Shown here: positions 33,483-43,069 of the stretch, in pieces | Position numbering within the stretch: position 1 is the stretch's first letter | Layout: the number at the start of each line of letters is the position of its first letter | NCBI RefSeq assembly: GCF_000423785.1 | Contig: NZ_AUIQ01000012.1 | Location: 1-47,983, forward strand | DNA: 47,983 nucleotides | Direction: 5' to 3' | Source of the DNA: Tetragenococcus muriaticus DSM 15685 | GTDB lineage: Bacteria > Bacillota > Bacilli > Lactobacillales > Enterococcaceae | Notes under the pieces: generated by a model | What the model was told of the DNA's origin: nothing | What the model saw: the letters and a program-made list of their open reading frames with translations, nothing else | The model's database searches: none | Program-made: the position numbers and the translations under genes

Positions 33483-35369
33483 TTAATCTTCTACTTCAAC
33501 TTCTTCATTACTAGTTTCTTCGTTTTCTTCCGTTTCATCAACATCATGAAGATCCATAGCCCGCTCTAATAATGGATTTGCTATACTTGGTAATACATCT
33601 GTATCCTCTTGGTCCGGTCGATCCAACGTAAGATACATCACATATTGTGGGTCTTCAGAAGGAGTCATTAAAACAACAGAGTGTAAGTAGTCTCCTTGCC
33701 CATTAAGATAACTACCATCTTGAGAAATTTGTGCTGTTCCTGTTTTAGCAGAAACATTTTCATTTGGCACCCTATACTGATCATAAGCAGTTCCGTACTC
33801 TTCACTTTCCACTGTATCTCTCATATATTCACGCACGTCTTCTGTCGCCTCTTCAGAAACAGGATGACCTACAACTTCTGGTTCTGTCACCGTTTGATCA
33901 TTATTCGCTTCATCAACAATCTTGTCGATAACTTGCGGTTTTAACATTTCTCCATCATTAGCGATAGCACTAAATGCTTGTAGCATTTGGAATTGAGTAA
34001 CACCAATAGCTTGTCCAAAAGATGTCATCGCATGACTAACGACATTATCTTCTGGCAAAGTTCCACTCTTTTCGCCAGAAAGTCCTGAATGAGTACTTCT
34101 GCCAAATCCAAACTCTTGTAAAGAACGTTGCCAGCCTTCTTTCATCCGCTGTTCTAACTTGACCATTCCTACATTACTTGACCATGATAAGGCTTGACGC
34201 ATCGTTAAACTTGGTTTAGCTCCTCTTTGATAGTCCCAATCTCTAATTGTAGCATCAAGTAAGTCTATTTCCCCAGGTTCATACGTCTCATCAGGGTCAA
34301 AAACCCCATTATCAATTGCACTAGCCACTGTCATTATTTTCATAGTAGAACCAGGCTCATAATTGTCTTCCACAAACAAATTAGACCAAACAAAGTCTTC
34401 GTCATTGATTCCTCTTTTTGTTTCCGGATTAAAAGTAGGTCGTTGTGACATGGAAACAATTTCGCCTGATTCAGCATCCATCAATACGGCTGTCATGTCT
34501 TGGGCATCTACATCTTCCCACGCTTGATCCATCAATGTTTCTAGATAGCTTTGTAATCGACTATCTAAAGTTGTATAAATATCTTGTCCATCAACAGCTG
34601 CTTGTGATTCAGCAACAGTACCAGGCAACGGATTTTGGTAATTATCTTTTTGATAAATAATTCTTCCGTCTTTTCCTTTAAGGATATCATCATAATCTTT
34701 TTCAATCCCCATACGCCCAACAAGACTTTCTTGATCCGTATCCTCCTCATTTTGAACGTCAGCATAACCTATAAAATGAGACGAAAATACTCCATTAGGG
34801 TAAATTCTAGATGGATGTTCTGTAAAATATAACCCAGCAATATCCTGATCTTCCATCTCGCTTTCGATTTCTTCTCTTTGCTGCAAGCTTATACTTTTAG
34901 CATTAGGAATATCTACTTGGTATCTATCTTCTTCAGCCCCTTCTTCTAACACATCGAGCGTGTCGTCTTCATCTACATCTTCAACTGTATCTGAGATAAT
35001 TTCTGCTAACTTCTCAAAGTTTTTTTGTTCGGCATATAATTTTTCGTCGCCATTTCTATAATTTTCTGACAAAACGGCGTATAAAGAGTAAGAAGTTGCA
35101 TCTTCAGCTATAGCTTCACCATTACGATCATAAATTGTACCTCGTTTGGCTTTTACAACTTCTGAACCTTGATATAAATTTTTTGTTCGTGTTTCTAATG
35201 ATTCCCCGGCAACGTCACCTACAACAACAATATAACTTAACCGTGCGACAAATAAAAAGAACAATCCAATACTCGTAGCAAAGAGAATAATTCCTACTTT
35301 TTTGCGATTGTTCCTTGTAGACAAATTTTTCTTTTTAAAGTATTGCCGGATTTTTTCTATCATACGCAT
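33483..35369 (-). CDS. ftsI: Penicillin-binding protein 2X/FtsI, septal transpeptidase
   Basis: A 628-residue class B PBP that cross-links septal peptidoglycan. Residues 1-25 are cytosolic and basic, about 26-50 is the membrane anchor, 70-270 the dimerisation domain (AKRGTIYDRNGEAIAED) and 290-610 the transpeptidase. The active-site Ser341 is in STMK (341-344), SSN is at 397-399 and KTG at 542-544. The protein ends with a very acidic tail (ETSNEEVEVED). Family members in this order are usually over 700 residues with PASTA domains; here a broken remnant lies after the stop. The start abuts the ftsL stop. AAGGAA precedes the ATG. Confidence 0.96.
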   Translation of the reverse strand: MRMIEKIRQYFKKKNLSTRNNRKKVGIILFATSIGLFFLFVARLSYIVVVGDVAGESLETRTKNLYQGSEVVKAKRGTIYDRNGEAIAEDATSYSLYAVLSENYRNGDEKLYAEQKNFEKLAEIISDTVEDVDEDDTLDVLEEGAEEDRYQVDIPNAKSISLQQREEIESEMEDQDIAGLYFTEHPSRIYPNGVFSSHFIGYADVQNEEDTDQESLVGRMGIEKDYDDILKGKDGRIIYQKDNYQNPLPGTVAESQAAVDGQDIYTTLDSRLQSYLETLMDQAWEDVDAQDMTAVLMDAESGEIVSMSQRPTFNPETKRGINDEDFVWSNLFVEDNYEPGSTMKIMTVASAIDNGVFDPDETYEPGEIDLLDATIRDWDYQRGAKPSLTMRQALSWSSNVGMVKLEQRMKEGWQRSLQEFGFGRSTHSGLSGEKSGTLPEDNVVSHAMTSFGQAIGVTQFQMLQAFSAIANDGEMLKPQVIDKIVDEANNDQTVTEPEVVGHPVSEEATEDVREYMRDTVESEEYGTAYDQYRVPNENVSAKTGTAQISQDGSYLNGQGDYLHSVVLMTPSEDPQYVMYLTLDRPDQEDTDVLPSIANPLLERAMDLHDVDETEENEETSNEEVEVED

Positions 35370-35777
35370 TTAATTCACTTTCCTTAAATGATCACTATCA
35401 ATAGATAGCCCCTGATCTTCAGCAATTTCTTGAATTCGTTCGCTTTTAGACAACTCATTTTTTTCTTGTTGTAAACGTGTCACTTCTTCTTCACCTTGAT
35501 TCACATTTTCTTGCAAGGAGGAAACGTCTTGTTCAACCTCACTAATAGAAGTTCGTAAACTAATGGTCAACAAACCTAAACCAATTAACGCCACTAACAA
35601 ACCAGCAACTAAAATCTTTTCCAAGCGGGAAATTTTTGACAATTTACGGCTAGGGGATAAAGGAACGACCACCACATCCGGTCGATTAGGAGTATCCGAC
35701 GGTTGAGTATCCATCTCTTCTTGCGATAGTTCATCTTCCATTTCGTAAGAAGCATCTTGTGCTTTCAGTTCTGCCAT
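35370..35777 (-). CDS. ftsL: Cell division protein FtsL
   Basis: A 135-residue bitopic membrane protein. Residues 1-52 are cytosolic (acidic, then basic SRKLSKISRLEK), about 53-75 the membrane helix (ILVAGLLVALIGLGLLTISL), and 76-125 a leucine-zipper coiled coil (SEVEQDVSSLQENVNQGEEEVTRLQQEKNELS). The family is poorly conserved, so position between rsmH and PBP2X and the topology support the call. It pairs with DivIB and DivIC. AAAGGAGG precedes the ATG, and its TAA is immediately followed by the PBP2X ATG. Confidence 0.93.
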   Translation of the reverse strand: MAELKAQDASYEMEDELSQEEMDTQPSDTPNRPDVVVVPLSPSRKLSKISRLEKILVAGLLVALIGLGLLTISLRTSISEVEQDVSSLQENVNQGEEEVTRLQQEKNELSKSERIQEIAEDQGLSIDSDHLRKVN

Positions 35778-35782
35778 TGGTT

Positions 35783-36736
35783 TTACTCCTCCTTTATCTT
35801 TTCAGCTACACGCAATTTGGCACTACGTGAACGATTATTTTTTTGGACTTCCTCTTCATTAGGAAGCATTGGTTTTTTTGTTACATTAAAAAGTATAGGC
35901 TGAAACTCTTCTGGTATTATAGGAAGACCAGGGGGTGTTTCCTTTGCTCGGCTATATTCTTTAAATATATTTTTAACAATACGATCTTCTAAAGAATGAA
36001 AGGTAAGAACAGCGACGCGTCCATTTTTTGTTAATAATGGAATTGCCTGTTCCAAGGAATCTTCAATTGCACCTAACTCATCATTTACCGCAATTCGAAT
36101 AGCTTGAAATACTCTTTTTGCGGGGTGCCCTCCTTTTCTTCTTGCAGGAGCGGGGATAGCTGATTTTATAATATCTACTAATTGGGTAGTAGTTTCAATT
36201 GGCTGGTTTTGACGAGCTATTTCAACCTTACGAGCAATTTGTTTAGAGAACCGTTCTTCTCCATAACGAAAAAATATTTTTACTAATTGTTGATAATCAT
36301 ATTCATTGATAATTTCGTAAGCAGATAATGCTTGGTTTTGGTCCATTCGCATGTCAAGAGGAGCTTCTTGATGGTAGCTAAACCCACGGCTAGCTTCATC
36401 CAACTGGGGAGAAGAAACGCCTAAATCATAAAAAATACCATTTACTTTTTGCACGTTTAATGCTTCAAGTTCTTCTTTTAAAAAGCGAAAATTCTTTTTT
36501 ATGAACGTTACTTGACCATTTTTTATATAATCCTGTAAATGAACCTTAGCATAATCAATTGCTTGTTGATCTTGATCAAACGCATATAAATGTCCATCAG
36601 ATGCTAACTGTTCTAATAAATATTGACTGTGACCGCCCCCACCTAAAGTACAATCAACATAAATGCCATGTGGGTCAATATTTAAATTGTCTACAGTTTC
36701 TTGTTTCATTACGGTAAAATGTTGAAACATTACCAT
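35783..36736 (-). CDS. rsmH: RsmH (MraW), 16S rRNA C1402 N4-methyltransferase
   Basis: A 317-residue S-adenosylmethionine methyltransferase that methylates 16S rRNA at C1402. SAM-binding motif I is [17 protein letters not shown] (residues 26-42); further signatures are [57 protein letters not shown] and [13 protein letters not shown]. The start ATG at 36736 has GAGG seven bases upstream; a second Met two codons on is an alternative. It follows mraZ by 14 bases. Confidence 0.97.
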   Translation of the reverse strand: MVMFQHFTVMKQETVDNLNIDPHGIYVDCTLGGGGHSQYLLEQLASDGHLYAFDQDQQAIDYAKVHLQDYIKNGQVTFIKKNFRFLKEELEALNVQKVNGIFYDLGVSSPQLDEASRGFSYHQEAPLDMRMDQNQALSAYEIINEYDYQQLVKIFFRYGEERFSKQIARKVEIARQNQPIETTTQLVDIIKSAIPAPARRKGGHPAKRVFQAIRIAVNDELGAIEDSLEQAIPLLTKNGRVAVLTFHSLEDRIVKNIFKEYSRAKETPPGLPIIPEEFQPILFNVTKKPMLPNEEEVQKNNRSRSAKLRVAEKIKEE

Positions 36737-36750
36737 CTAACTGCCTCTTT

Positions 36751-37182
36751 CTACAAACCAAAATCAATCATTGATTCGGCAATATCGTCAAAATTTTCTT
36801 CTGTTTTTTCAGAAAAATCGTTCCAACGTTGTTCATCCCAAATTTCAATACGGGTAGAAACTCCAATAATCACACAACGTTTTTCTAAACTCGCGTGCTT
36901 TCTCAAAGTCGTTGGAATATTAATACGACCTTGTTTATCAATTTCACATTCAGTGGCTGCGGAATAAAAGAAACGTACAAAACTTCTTGCGTCTTTTTTA
37001 GCAAGAGGCATTTGATCTAATTTTTCTTCTAACTTCTCCCATTCAGTCAGAGGATAGCCAAATAGACACCCATCTAAACCTCGTGTTACAACAAATGTTT
37101 CACCTAGTTGCTCACGGAGCTTGGAAGGTATGATCAAACGACCTTTTGTGTCTATCGAGTGTTGAAATTCACCCATTAGCAT
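36751..37182 (-). CDS. mraZ: MraZ, transcriptional regulator of the dcw cluster
   Basis: A 143-residue protein, the normal length, with two AbrB-like DNA-binding halves: [23 protein letters not shown] at residues 3-25 and [19 protein letters not shown] at 78-96. MraZ forms a ring that binds a set of short direct repeats before its own gene and regulates the dcw operon. The frame opens at 37224, but GGAGGG lies six bases before the ATG at 37182 (MLMGEFQ), so that start is right; the earlier codons fall in the operator region. Confidence 0.95.
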   Translation of the reverse strand: MLMGEFQHSIDTKGRLIIPSKLREQLGETFVVTRGLDGCLFGYPLTEWEKLEEKLDQMPLAKKDARSFVRFFYSAATECEIDKQGRINIPTTLRKHASLEKRCVIIGVSTRIEIWDEQRWNDFSEKTEENFDDIAESMIDFGL

Positions 37183-37199
37183 CTTAATCCCTCCGATTA

Positions 37200-37244
37200 C
37201 CACCTGATAAACACAGTCTACCACAATCCCCCACTTTCTACCAC
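37200..37244 (-). promoter_or_regulatory. MraZ operator: phased GTGG repeats
   Basis: On the minus strand GTGG occurs at 37241-37244, 37231-37234 and 37221-37224, exactly 10 bases apart. A degenerate GTGT follows at 37211-37214 and GTGG at 37200-37203. One-helical-turn direct repeats just upstream of mraZ are the known form of MraZ binding sites in other bacteria. Binding is inferred; a -35/-10 pair is not clear. Confidence 0.75.
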
Positions 37245-37354
37245 ATTTTGTATGAAATTGCTGAAGAACTTTTTTGACTATTTTTTACCAAAAGGAAATA
37301 TCGGGCATAGCGAGATTTTTCAAAGTCTTTTAAAAAACTTTTTCTTAAAAAAGT

Positions 37355-37723
37355 TTAAAATGATTGGATTATACTAAAGACAATTAGCACTATATACAAA
37401 AGTAAAGTAAGCAAAAAAACCAAACGCCAATACATTCTAAAAAAGCGTCGGTAATCAATGGCATCAAAATAATAAGCATGTAAAATAGCTAAAGCAATTC
37501 CCAACAAAAAGAGAGTGAGTAAAAAATAAGGAAAAATGGAGAACCGAAAGCTAAGACTTGAAAGTCGATGAATACCTACTAGCAAAAATGGCACAGATAA
37601 GTCAACAGCTTTTAAACGAAATCTTTTTTTTAACGAGAAAGCAGTAACGCATAATTTCCCTGCAAGTAAAACAATGACAGGAAATACATACCAAAATAAA
37701 TAAATCGGAGAAAATATAGTCAT
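37355..37723 (-). CDS. DUF3397 membrane protein
   Basis: A 122-residue protein with four predicted membrane segments (IYLFWYVFPVIVLLAGKL, VDLSVPFLLVGIHRL, YFLLTLFLLGIALAILHAYY and LVFLLTLLLYIVLIVFSIIQSF). Members of DUF3397 are typically encoded just ahead of mraZ in Lactobacillales, as here, with 172 bases to the mraZ start. The function is unknown; the position suggests a link to cell envelope or division. A weak AAAGGG lies before the ATG. Confidence 0.85.
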   Translation of the reverse strand: MTIFSPIYLFWYVFPVIVLLAGKLCVTAFSLKKRFRLKAVDLSVPFLLVGIHRLSSLSFRFSIFPYFLLTLFLLGIALAILHAYYFDAIDYRRFFRMYWRLVFLLTLLLYIVLIVFSIIQSF

Positions 37724-37826
37724 AAAGGAGCCCTTTCTAAAATAGTTTCTTTTGAGATTCTAAATTATATTATTGTTTTTTTATTTCTGGTAAAATAGAT
37801 ACGACGCAACAAAGGAGGGGGACAAC

Positions 37827-38789
37827 ATGCTTTATTATTATACATTTGATGAAAACTACTTGGCGAGACAGGAGACGCTCAAACAAAATACTTTATGGAT
37901 CCATGTTGAAAAACCAAGTACCCAAGAAATCGACACTTTGCGAAAAAACTATCACTTGCCTAAAGATTACTTAACAGCTGTTTTAGACGATGAAGAAAAC
38001 TCTCGCAGCGAAGGATTAAATCAACAACATATGAAAAAGGCCGCACTTTTGCTCTTACAGTTTCCTTACGAAGTCCAAAGCCCTTCAGGTTTTCAACAGT
38101 TCGAAACTTATCCGTTATCCTTAATTATAACGCCAGAAAATAGAATCATTACAATAGCTAATTATTTCTTGCCATTTTTTCAAGCAATTAAAAATCATTA
38201 CTTCAAACCCAACGATAATGTCCCTGAAATGAATATTGCATTAGAAATTTTATGGCAAGTAGTCCTTTCTTTTAATAATCGTTTAAAAACTACAAAGGAT
38301 CATTTAGATCGCTTGGAAAAACAGATTAAAGTTTCCACACAAAATGAACAATTATATCAAATTATGGATGTTCAAAAAAGTCTAGTCTCTTTTGATGAAG
38401 CAACCTCAGCTAATTTGGACACTTTAAAAGCTTTATCCAATACAGAACTAATTCAATTAAAGGGACATCATGCATTTAAACACCATTTACGAGATGTTAT
38501 TGAGGAAACAAAGCAATCTTTAACTTCAGCAAGCATCCAACTAAAATTTGCGACACATATGAATGATACTTTTTCGTCTGTTGTTTCTAATAATTTAAAT
38601 AATGTCATGAAAATTTTAACTTCAATCACCTTAGTTCTGACTATACCAACAATTATTAGCGGAATTTATGGCATGAACGTTAAACTACCGCTAGACACAT
38701 ATCACAATACTTTTTGGGCTATTATGTTAGTTACCATTATCATTAGCTGGATTGCGGTAAAAATTTTAAAGAAAAAAAGTCTTTTATAA
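37827..38789 (+). CDS. corA: CorA-family magnesium transporter
   Basis: A 320-residue CorA protein. The N-terminal 200 residues form the cytosolic alpha/beta domain, and the long stalk helix follows at about 205-260. Two membrane helices lie at the C-terminus: ITLVLTIPTIISGIYGMNV (with the selectivity motif YGMN near 283-286) and FWAIMLVTIIISWIAVKIL, ending in KKKS. It moves Mg2+ or other divalent metals such as Co2+ or Zn2+ into or out of the cell. AAAGGAGGGGG precedes the ATG. It is monocistronic or cotranscribed with the small DUF4044 gene 77 bases downstream. Confidence 0.95.
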   Translation: MLYYYTFDENYLARQETLKQNTLWIHVEKPSTQEIDTLRKNYHLPKDYLTAVLDDEENSRSEGLNQQHMKKAALLLLQFPYEVQSPSGFQQFETYPLSLIITPENRIITIANYFLPFFQAIKNHYFKPNDNVPEMNIALEILWQVVLSFNNRLKTTKDHLDRLEKQIKVSTQNEQLYQIMDVQKSLVSFDEATSANLDTLKALSNTELIQLKGHHAFKHHLRDVIEETKQSLTSASIQLKFATHMNDTFSSVVSNNLNNVMKILTSITLVLTIPTIISGIYGMNVKLPLDTYHNTFWAIMLVTIIISWIAVKILKKKSLL

Positions 38790-38866
38790 TATCCTTGAGG
38801 TATTTCCTTGTTTTCTAGTCGCTTAAGTTGTAAACTATCACTAAAATATTAAAAGGATGAATAAAT

Positions 38867-38983
38867 ATGCGGGACAAAAAGCCAACCAACACTTTTTCGA
38901 AAATTATGAAAGTTGTCATATGGATTATGTTGATCGTAACCGTTGGCACTATCGTATTAAGTGCTGTTACAGCTCTCCTATAA
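38867..38983 (+). CDS. DUF4044 small membrane protein (38 residues)
   Basis: A tiny gene encoding a 38-residue protein: basic N-terminus (MRDKKPTNTFSKIMK), then one hydrophobic helix (VVIWIMLIVTVGTIVLSAV) and TALL. The pattern matches the DUF4044 family, known only as short single-helix proteins of Lactobacillales. AAAAGG is 10 bases before the ATG, and a good terminator follows the TAA at once, both supporting a real gene. It lies between corA and recN. The longer plus-strand frame that overlaps it (from 38857) is out of frame and not plausible. Function unknown. Confidence 0.8.
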   Translation: MRDKKPTNTFSKIMKVVIWIMLIVTVGTIVLSAVTALL

Positions 38984-38990
38984 AATTTGC

Positions 38991-39023
38991 AACACAGCTT
39001 CTTTTTTGGAAGCTGTGTTTTTT
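38991..39023 (+). terminator. Terminator after the DUF4044 gene
   Basis: AACACAGCTTC and GAAGCTGTGTT form an 11-base stem with a seven-base loop, followed by TTTTTT on the plus strand. It also abuts the recN stop codon, so it may slow opposite transcription too, though the minus-strand T-run is weak. Confidence 0.88.
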
Positions 39024-40701
39024 ATGCAATTTTACCGGCTTTTGCCAACATTTCTTTGGCGTTTTCCATTGTTAATTCAGTGATCTCAGTTCCTGATAGC
39101 ATTCGTGCAATCTCTTGGATACGTTTAGTCTCGTTAATTTCTTTGACCACTGTTCGTGTTCTTTCATTTTGTATTTCCTTATTAATAAGATATTGATAAT
39201 CACCGACTGCGGCAACTTGTGGCAAATGCGTAATGCAAAGAACTTGTGAGTTATAAGCAATTCCGCTAATTTTTTCTGCGATAGCTTGTGCAACTCGCCC
39301 ACTAACCCCAGTATCTACTTCATCAAAAACGATACTTGTTTTTTCTTGAGCTCTAGAAAAAATTGATTTTAAAGCTAGCAATATACGTGATAATTCTCCC
39401 CCAGAAGCGACTTTAGCGAGTGGTTTTACAGGTTCACCTAGATTAGTTGTTAAATAAAATTCAATTTTATCAAACCCTGTTTGATTTAAATGCTTTTCTT
39501 CAGAAAATCGAACCTCGAACTGAGCATTTTCAAGATATAAGTCTGCTAATTCCTGTAGAATATCTTTTTCTAATTGACGTGCAACTTTTTTTCGTTGAGC
39601 ATGCAATTTTTCAGCCATTTTCCAAATTTCGTCATTCTGTTTATCTAACTTAGCTTGCATTTCCTCTAAATGGTTTTCTGTATCACCTGCTTGAGTTAAT
39701 TCTTCTGAAATTTTTTTATAATAACTTAAAATTGCATCTATTGAATCCCCATACTTGCGCTTTAACTGACGAATCACTTCTAAACGTGCATTAACTTCTT
39801 CCAAACGTCCTTCATCTAACTCCAACTGATCCAATGTATCAGAAATCTCTCCAGCAGCATCTTGTAATAAATAATACGCATTTTGAACATTTTCGTTAAT
39901 TTGTTCATATTCTTTATCCAAATGAGCTACTTCTTGTAATTCTTGAGCTACAACTCCGATTCCATCTAAGCTATTTTCGGTTTCTGAGGCTAAAGCCTCA
40001 TGACTTTTAGCAAAGGCATCTACAATTTTTTGGAAATTTACTAACTTGTCTCGTTCTTCTACTAGTTTCTCTTCCTCATCTATTTGTAAATCCGCTTCTT
40101 CAATTTCTTGTTTTTGAAATTTCAACATATCAATTCGCTGAATATAGGACTGTTCGTTTTCTTGTATATCTCGAACTTTTCTTTCGAGTTCACGAAATTC
40201 ACTATATTTTTCTTTAAAAACAGCTAACTGATCTTTAAAATTCTGCGAACCAAAATTATCAACCATCTGTAAGTGTTTTTCTGGCTGCAAAAGGTCTTGA
40301 TGCTCATTTTGTCCCTGAATATCTACTAAGTAGTTTCCAATTCTTTTTAAGTTTCCTAGGTTCACCATTCTACCATTTACACGACAAATGCTTTTGCCAG
40401 AATTTGTGATTTCACGTTGAATAATTAGTAATTCATCTTGTTGATCAATTCCCAATTCCTCTAACAATGTATTAAAAGAAGACAATTTAGGTAATTCAAA
40501 AAGCCCTTCTAATACACACTTTTGTTTTCCCTGACGAATGTAATCTATCGAACCTCTCCCACCTGCTAGTAATCCCATTGCATCAATAATAATTGACTTA
40601 CCAGCTCCAGTTTCTCCAGTTAATGCCGTCATTCCTTTATGAAAGGTTAAATGAAGGTCTTCTATAATGGCAAAATTTTCAATAGACAACTCTAACAACA
40701 T
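39022..40701 (-). CDS. recN: DNA repair protein RecN
   Basis: A 559-residue SMC-like ATPase for double-strand break repair. Walker A is TGETGAGKSIIIDAMGLLAGGRG near residues 29-51, two long coiled coils fill about 150-370, and the C-terminal half holds the signature LAKVASGGELSRILLALK and Walker B TSIVFDEVDTGVSGRVAQA, then ITHLPQVAA. The frame opens at a GTG at 40710, but the ATG at 40701 (MLLELSIENFAI) has AAGGGG eight bases upstream and fits the family. It follows argR by 15 bases, a common Firmicute pair. Confidence 0.96.
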   Translation of the reverse strand: MLLELSIENFAIIEDLHLTFHKGMTALTGETGAGKSIIIDAMGLLAGGRGSIDYIRQGKQKCVLEGLFELPKLSSFNTLLEELGIDQQDELLIIQREITNSGKSICRVNGRMVNLGNLKRIGNYLVDIQGQNEHQDLLQPEKHLQMVDNFGSQNFKDQLAVFKEKYSEFRELERKVRDIQENEQSYIQRIDMLKFQKQEIEEADLQIDEEEKLVEERDKLVNFQKIVDAFAKSHEALASETENSLDGIGVVAQELQEVAHLDKEYEQINENVQNAYYLLQDAAGEISDTLDQLELDEGRLEEVNARLEVIRQLKRKYGDSIDAILSYYKKISEELTQAGDTENHLEEMQAKLDKQNDEIWKMAEKLHAQRKKVARQLEKDILQELADLYLENAQFEVRFSEEKHLNQTGFDKIEFYLTTNLGEPVKPLAKVASGGELSRILLALKSIFSRAQEKTSIVFDEVDTGVSGRVAQAIAEKISGIAYNSQVLCITHLPQVAAVGDYQYLINKEIQNERTRTVVKEINETKRIQEIARMLSGTEITELTMENAKEMLAKAGKIA

Positions 40702-40716
40702 ATGTAACACCCCTTA

Positions 40717-41166
40717 TTAGATATACTTTTGCAGCTCTTGAAATAAGCGTTCTCTAGCTTGAGTTGTCTTTGTGATCATCAAAATATTATCGTCATCATT
40801 TAAAATAGCAAACAGCTCTTTAGTAAAACGTTTATCGATCAAATTAGCAATGGCAGAAGCATTGCCGGGCAAGGTTTTTAAGGTGACAAACTTGTCCATA
40901 TGGTCCAGTGACACAAAAGCATTTTTTATTAATTTAGTTAGTTTTTCATTCATTTCCTCGTCTGATTCTACAGGAAGACTATAACGATAACCATCTCCTG
41001 TGGCGGGAACTTTAATCAATTTTAATTCTTTAATGTCTCTTGATACAGTTGCTTGTGTTACTGCAATATCACGTTCTTGCAAAGCCTTTACCAATTCCTC
41101 TTGTTTTTGAATATTTTCTTTTTCTAATAATTGGATAATGAGTTGATGCCGTTCTTCTTTTTTCAC
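40717..41166 (-). CDS. argR: Arginine repressor ArgR/AhrC
   Basis: A 149-residue hexameric regulator of arginine metabolism. The N-terminal winged helix (KKEERHQLIIQLLEKENIQKQEELVKALQERDIAVTQATVSRDIKELKLIKVP) ends near residue 55; the C-terminal half holds the arginine-binding core (TLPGNASAIANLIDKR, then AILNDDDNILMITKT). The start is GTG at 41166 behind AAAGGAGG. The copy here lies in the tlyA-argR-recN arrangement that is conserved beyond arginine genes, so it may be the housekeeping AhrC. Confidence 0.95.
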   Translation of the reverse strand: MKKEERHQLIIQLLEKENIQKQEELVKALQERDIAVTQATVSRDIKELKLIKVPATGDGYRYSLPVESDEEMNEKLTKLIKNAFVSLDHMDKFVTLKTLPGNASAIANLIDKRFTKELFAILNDDDNILMITKTTQARERLFQELQKYI

Positions 41167-41294
41167 ATTATGCCTCCTTTTCCCTTTATTTTTAAGTGAA
41201 TATTCTTGTTTTCCTATTTATCATAACCTATTTTAAATGATAAGGAAAGTTAGAACAAAAAATCCCATTCCGTATAAAAAAACAAAATAAAAAA

Positions 41295-41381
41295 GCTGAG
41301 GCATTTCATTCCCACAATGATTGCAAATAAGCATTGTCGAATTCTATTGCCCCTGCTTTGTTATTTGTCTAATGCCTCATG
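41295..41381 (-). terminator. Large-loop terminator-like structure after tlyA
   Basis: TGAGGCATT within the tlyA 3' end on the minus strand can pair with AATGCCTCA 70 bases on, followed by GC and a T-run (TTTTTTATTTTG). Inside the loop ACAATG pairs with CATTGT. It could end the tlyA operon before argR. The large loop makes this uncertain. Confidence 0.4.
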
Positions 41382-42176
41382 CGCTTCATTTACTACTTCA
41401 GCGATGCTTTTATCTTCTCGGTTTATACCTAGATCTTCCGCTTTTTTTAAATGAGCAATAAATTCAATATTACCCTGGCCACCTGTGATCGGTGAATAAC
41501 TTAGTGCTCGTACATCAAAGCTTTCACCTAAAGTAAAGTTTACGACATCTGTTAACACTTCTTGATGTACATTAGCATCGTGGATGATTCCTTTTTTCCC
41601 CACAGAGTTTTTCCCTGCTTCAAATTGCGGCTTAATTAAAGCCATTACTTCTGCATCACTTGTAAGTATCGAATACAAAGCAGGTAGTATTTTTTTTAAG
41701 GAAATAAAAGAAACATCAATCGTCGCGACTTCAGGTATTCCTTGCGTAAAATCGGAAGGAGTACAATAACGAAAATTTACCCTCTCCATTACAACAACAC
41801 GTGGATCTTGTCTTATTTTCCAAGCTAGTTGATTATATCCTACATCAAGAGCATAGCTTAATTTTGCCCCATATTGTAATGCACAATCTGTAAATCCACC
41901 AGTAGAAGCACCAATATCAAGTAATATTTTACCTTTTACATTAAAATCAAATATCTTTAATGCTCTTTCTAATTTCAATCCACCACGAGAGACGTAGGGG
42001 AGCTGTTCTCCAATGATTTTTAAGATAGTATCTTGCTGAATCTTTTCTCCAGGCTTATCTAACCGTTGATTTTCTTTTGTATAGACCATACCTGCCATAA
42101 TCCCTCTTTTGGCCTGTTCTCTTGTAGCAAAAAGACCTTGCTGAAAAGCCAAACTATCTACCCGCTCTTTTTTCAT
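41361..42176 (-). CDS. tlyA: TlyA-family rRNA 2'-O-methyltransferase
   Basis: A 271-residue protein. Residues 1-60 are an S4 RNA-binding domain (RVDSLAFQQGLFATREQAKRGIMAGMV), and 75-250 a FtsJ-like SAM domain with VSRGGLKLERAL, LLDIGASTGGFTDCALQYGA and ATIDVSFISLKKILP. Homologues methylate 16S and 23S rRNA in mycobacteria; in Firmicutes the related YqxC is less studied. The start overlaps the ispA stop by four bases. Two residues of the S4 region face the neighbour gene's translation coupling, as in Bacillus. Confidence 0.93.
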   Translation of the reverse strand: MKKERVDSLAFQQGLFATREQAKRGIMAGMVYTKENQRLDKPGEKIQQDTILKIIGEQLPYVSRGGLKLERALKIFDFNVKGKILLDIGASTGGFTDCALQYGAKLSYALDVGYNQLAWKIRQDPRVVVMERVNFRYCTPSDFTQGIPEVATIDVSFISLKKILPALYSILTSDAEVMALIKPQFEAGKNSVGKKGIIHDANVHQEVLTDVVNFTLGESFDVRALSYSPITGGQGNIEFIAHLKKAEDLGINREDKSIAEVVNEAHEALDK

Positions 42177-43069
42177 TCACTGCCTCTTTCCAGTTCAAAT
42201 AACTTTATAACCTCTTGTAACAACCTGGGAGTAAAATTTTCATTAGTGATTTCTTCAAGAGCATTACGCGCTTGCCTTAGTTGTTCTTCGAGTGCTAATT
42301 TTGCCTCTTCTATGCCTAACAATGCTGGAAATGTATTTTTCCCTGCAATATTATCTTTTTGCGTTTTCTTGCCCAACTGCTTTGTAGTGGCTAATTCATC
42401 AAGTAAATCATCTCTAATTTGAAAAGCTAATCCCAAATGGTCAGCAAATTCACTTAATTGAGCTAAAACCACATCACTTTGTTCCGTTAAAATCCCTCCA
42501 CTAACTACAGCAAAGCGGATCAAGGCCCCTGTCTTTTTTTGATGAAGATTCGCTAGCTCTGCAAAGGAAAGTCTCACCTGCTCACTTTGAATATCCTCCA
42601 CCTGCCCAGCGACCATTCCACTAGGTCCAGCTGCGCTAGCGAGTAACTGCAAAAGTTGGTTTTTTTTCTTAGAAGTTGTCTCCGTTCTAGTTATTAGTTC
42701 AAAAGCGCCTGTTAATAATGCATCACCAGCTAGAATCGCTAAACCTTCCCCAAAAACCATATGATTTGTGGGGTTACCGCGTCGTAGATCATCATCATCC
42801 ATCGCTGGCAAGTCATCATGAATAAGAGAATAAGTGTGAACCATCTCTAAAGCAGATGCAATTTGATATGAGGATAAAGATAATTCCTGTTCAAAATCAT
42901 GCACAGTAGCTAACACTAACAAGGGACGCAGCCGTTTACCTCCAGCATTCACGGAATACAACATACTTTCTTTTAATTGTTCATTAGAAATGTAGTTATG
43001 AATAAACTTTTTGATTTGTTTTTCAACTTTAGGTAATTCATTTTCTTGTAGCCCAAATAAAGAACTCAT
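42173..43069 (-). CDS. ispA: Geranylgeranyl/farnesyl diphosphate synthase
   Basis: A 298-residue trans-prenyltransferase. The first Asp-rich motif is [15 protein letters not shown] near residues 88-102 (DDLPAMDD), and the second is QIRDDLLD near 218-225. GGKRLRPLL near 44-52 binds diphosphate. It makes farnesyl diphosphate from DMAPP or GPP and IPP, feeding undecaprenyl phosphate and thus the wall enzymes MraY, MurG and TagO also in this window. It overlaps xseB by four bases and tlyA by four bases. Confidence 0.96.
   Translation of the reverse strand: MSSLFGLQENELPKVEKQIKKFIHNYISNEQLKESMLYSVNAGGKRLRPLLVLATVHDFEQELSLSSYQIASALEMVHTYSLIHDDLPAMDDDDLRRGNPTNHMVFGEGLAILAGDALLTGAFELITRTETTSKKKNQLLQLLASAAGPSGMVAGQVEDIQSEQVRLSFAELANLHQKKTGALIRFAVVSGGILTEQSDVVLAQLSEFADHLGLAFQIRDDLLDELATTKQLGKKTQKDNIAGKNTFPALLGIEEAKLALEEQLRQARNALEEITNENFTPRLLQEVIKLFELERGSE

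Noticed and set aside
38857..39075. 72-residue plus-strand frame near corA
   Set aside because: It overlaps the DUF4044 gene in another frame and runs through the terminator and into recN.
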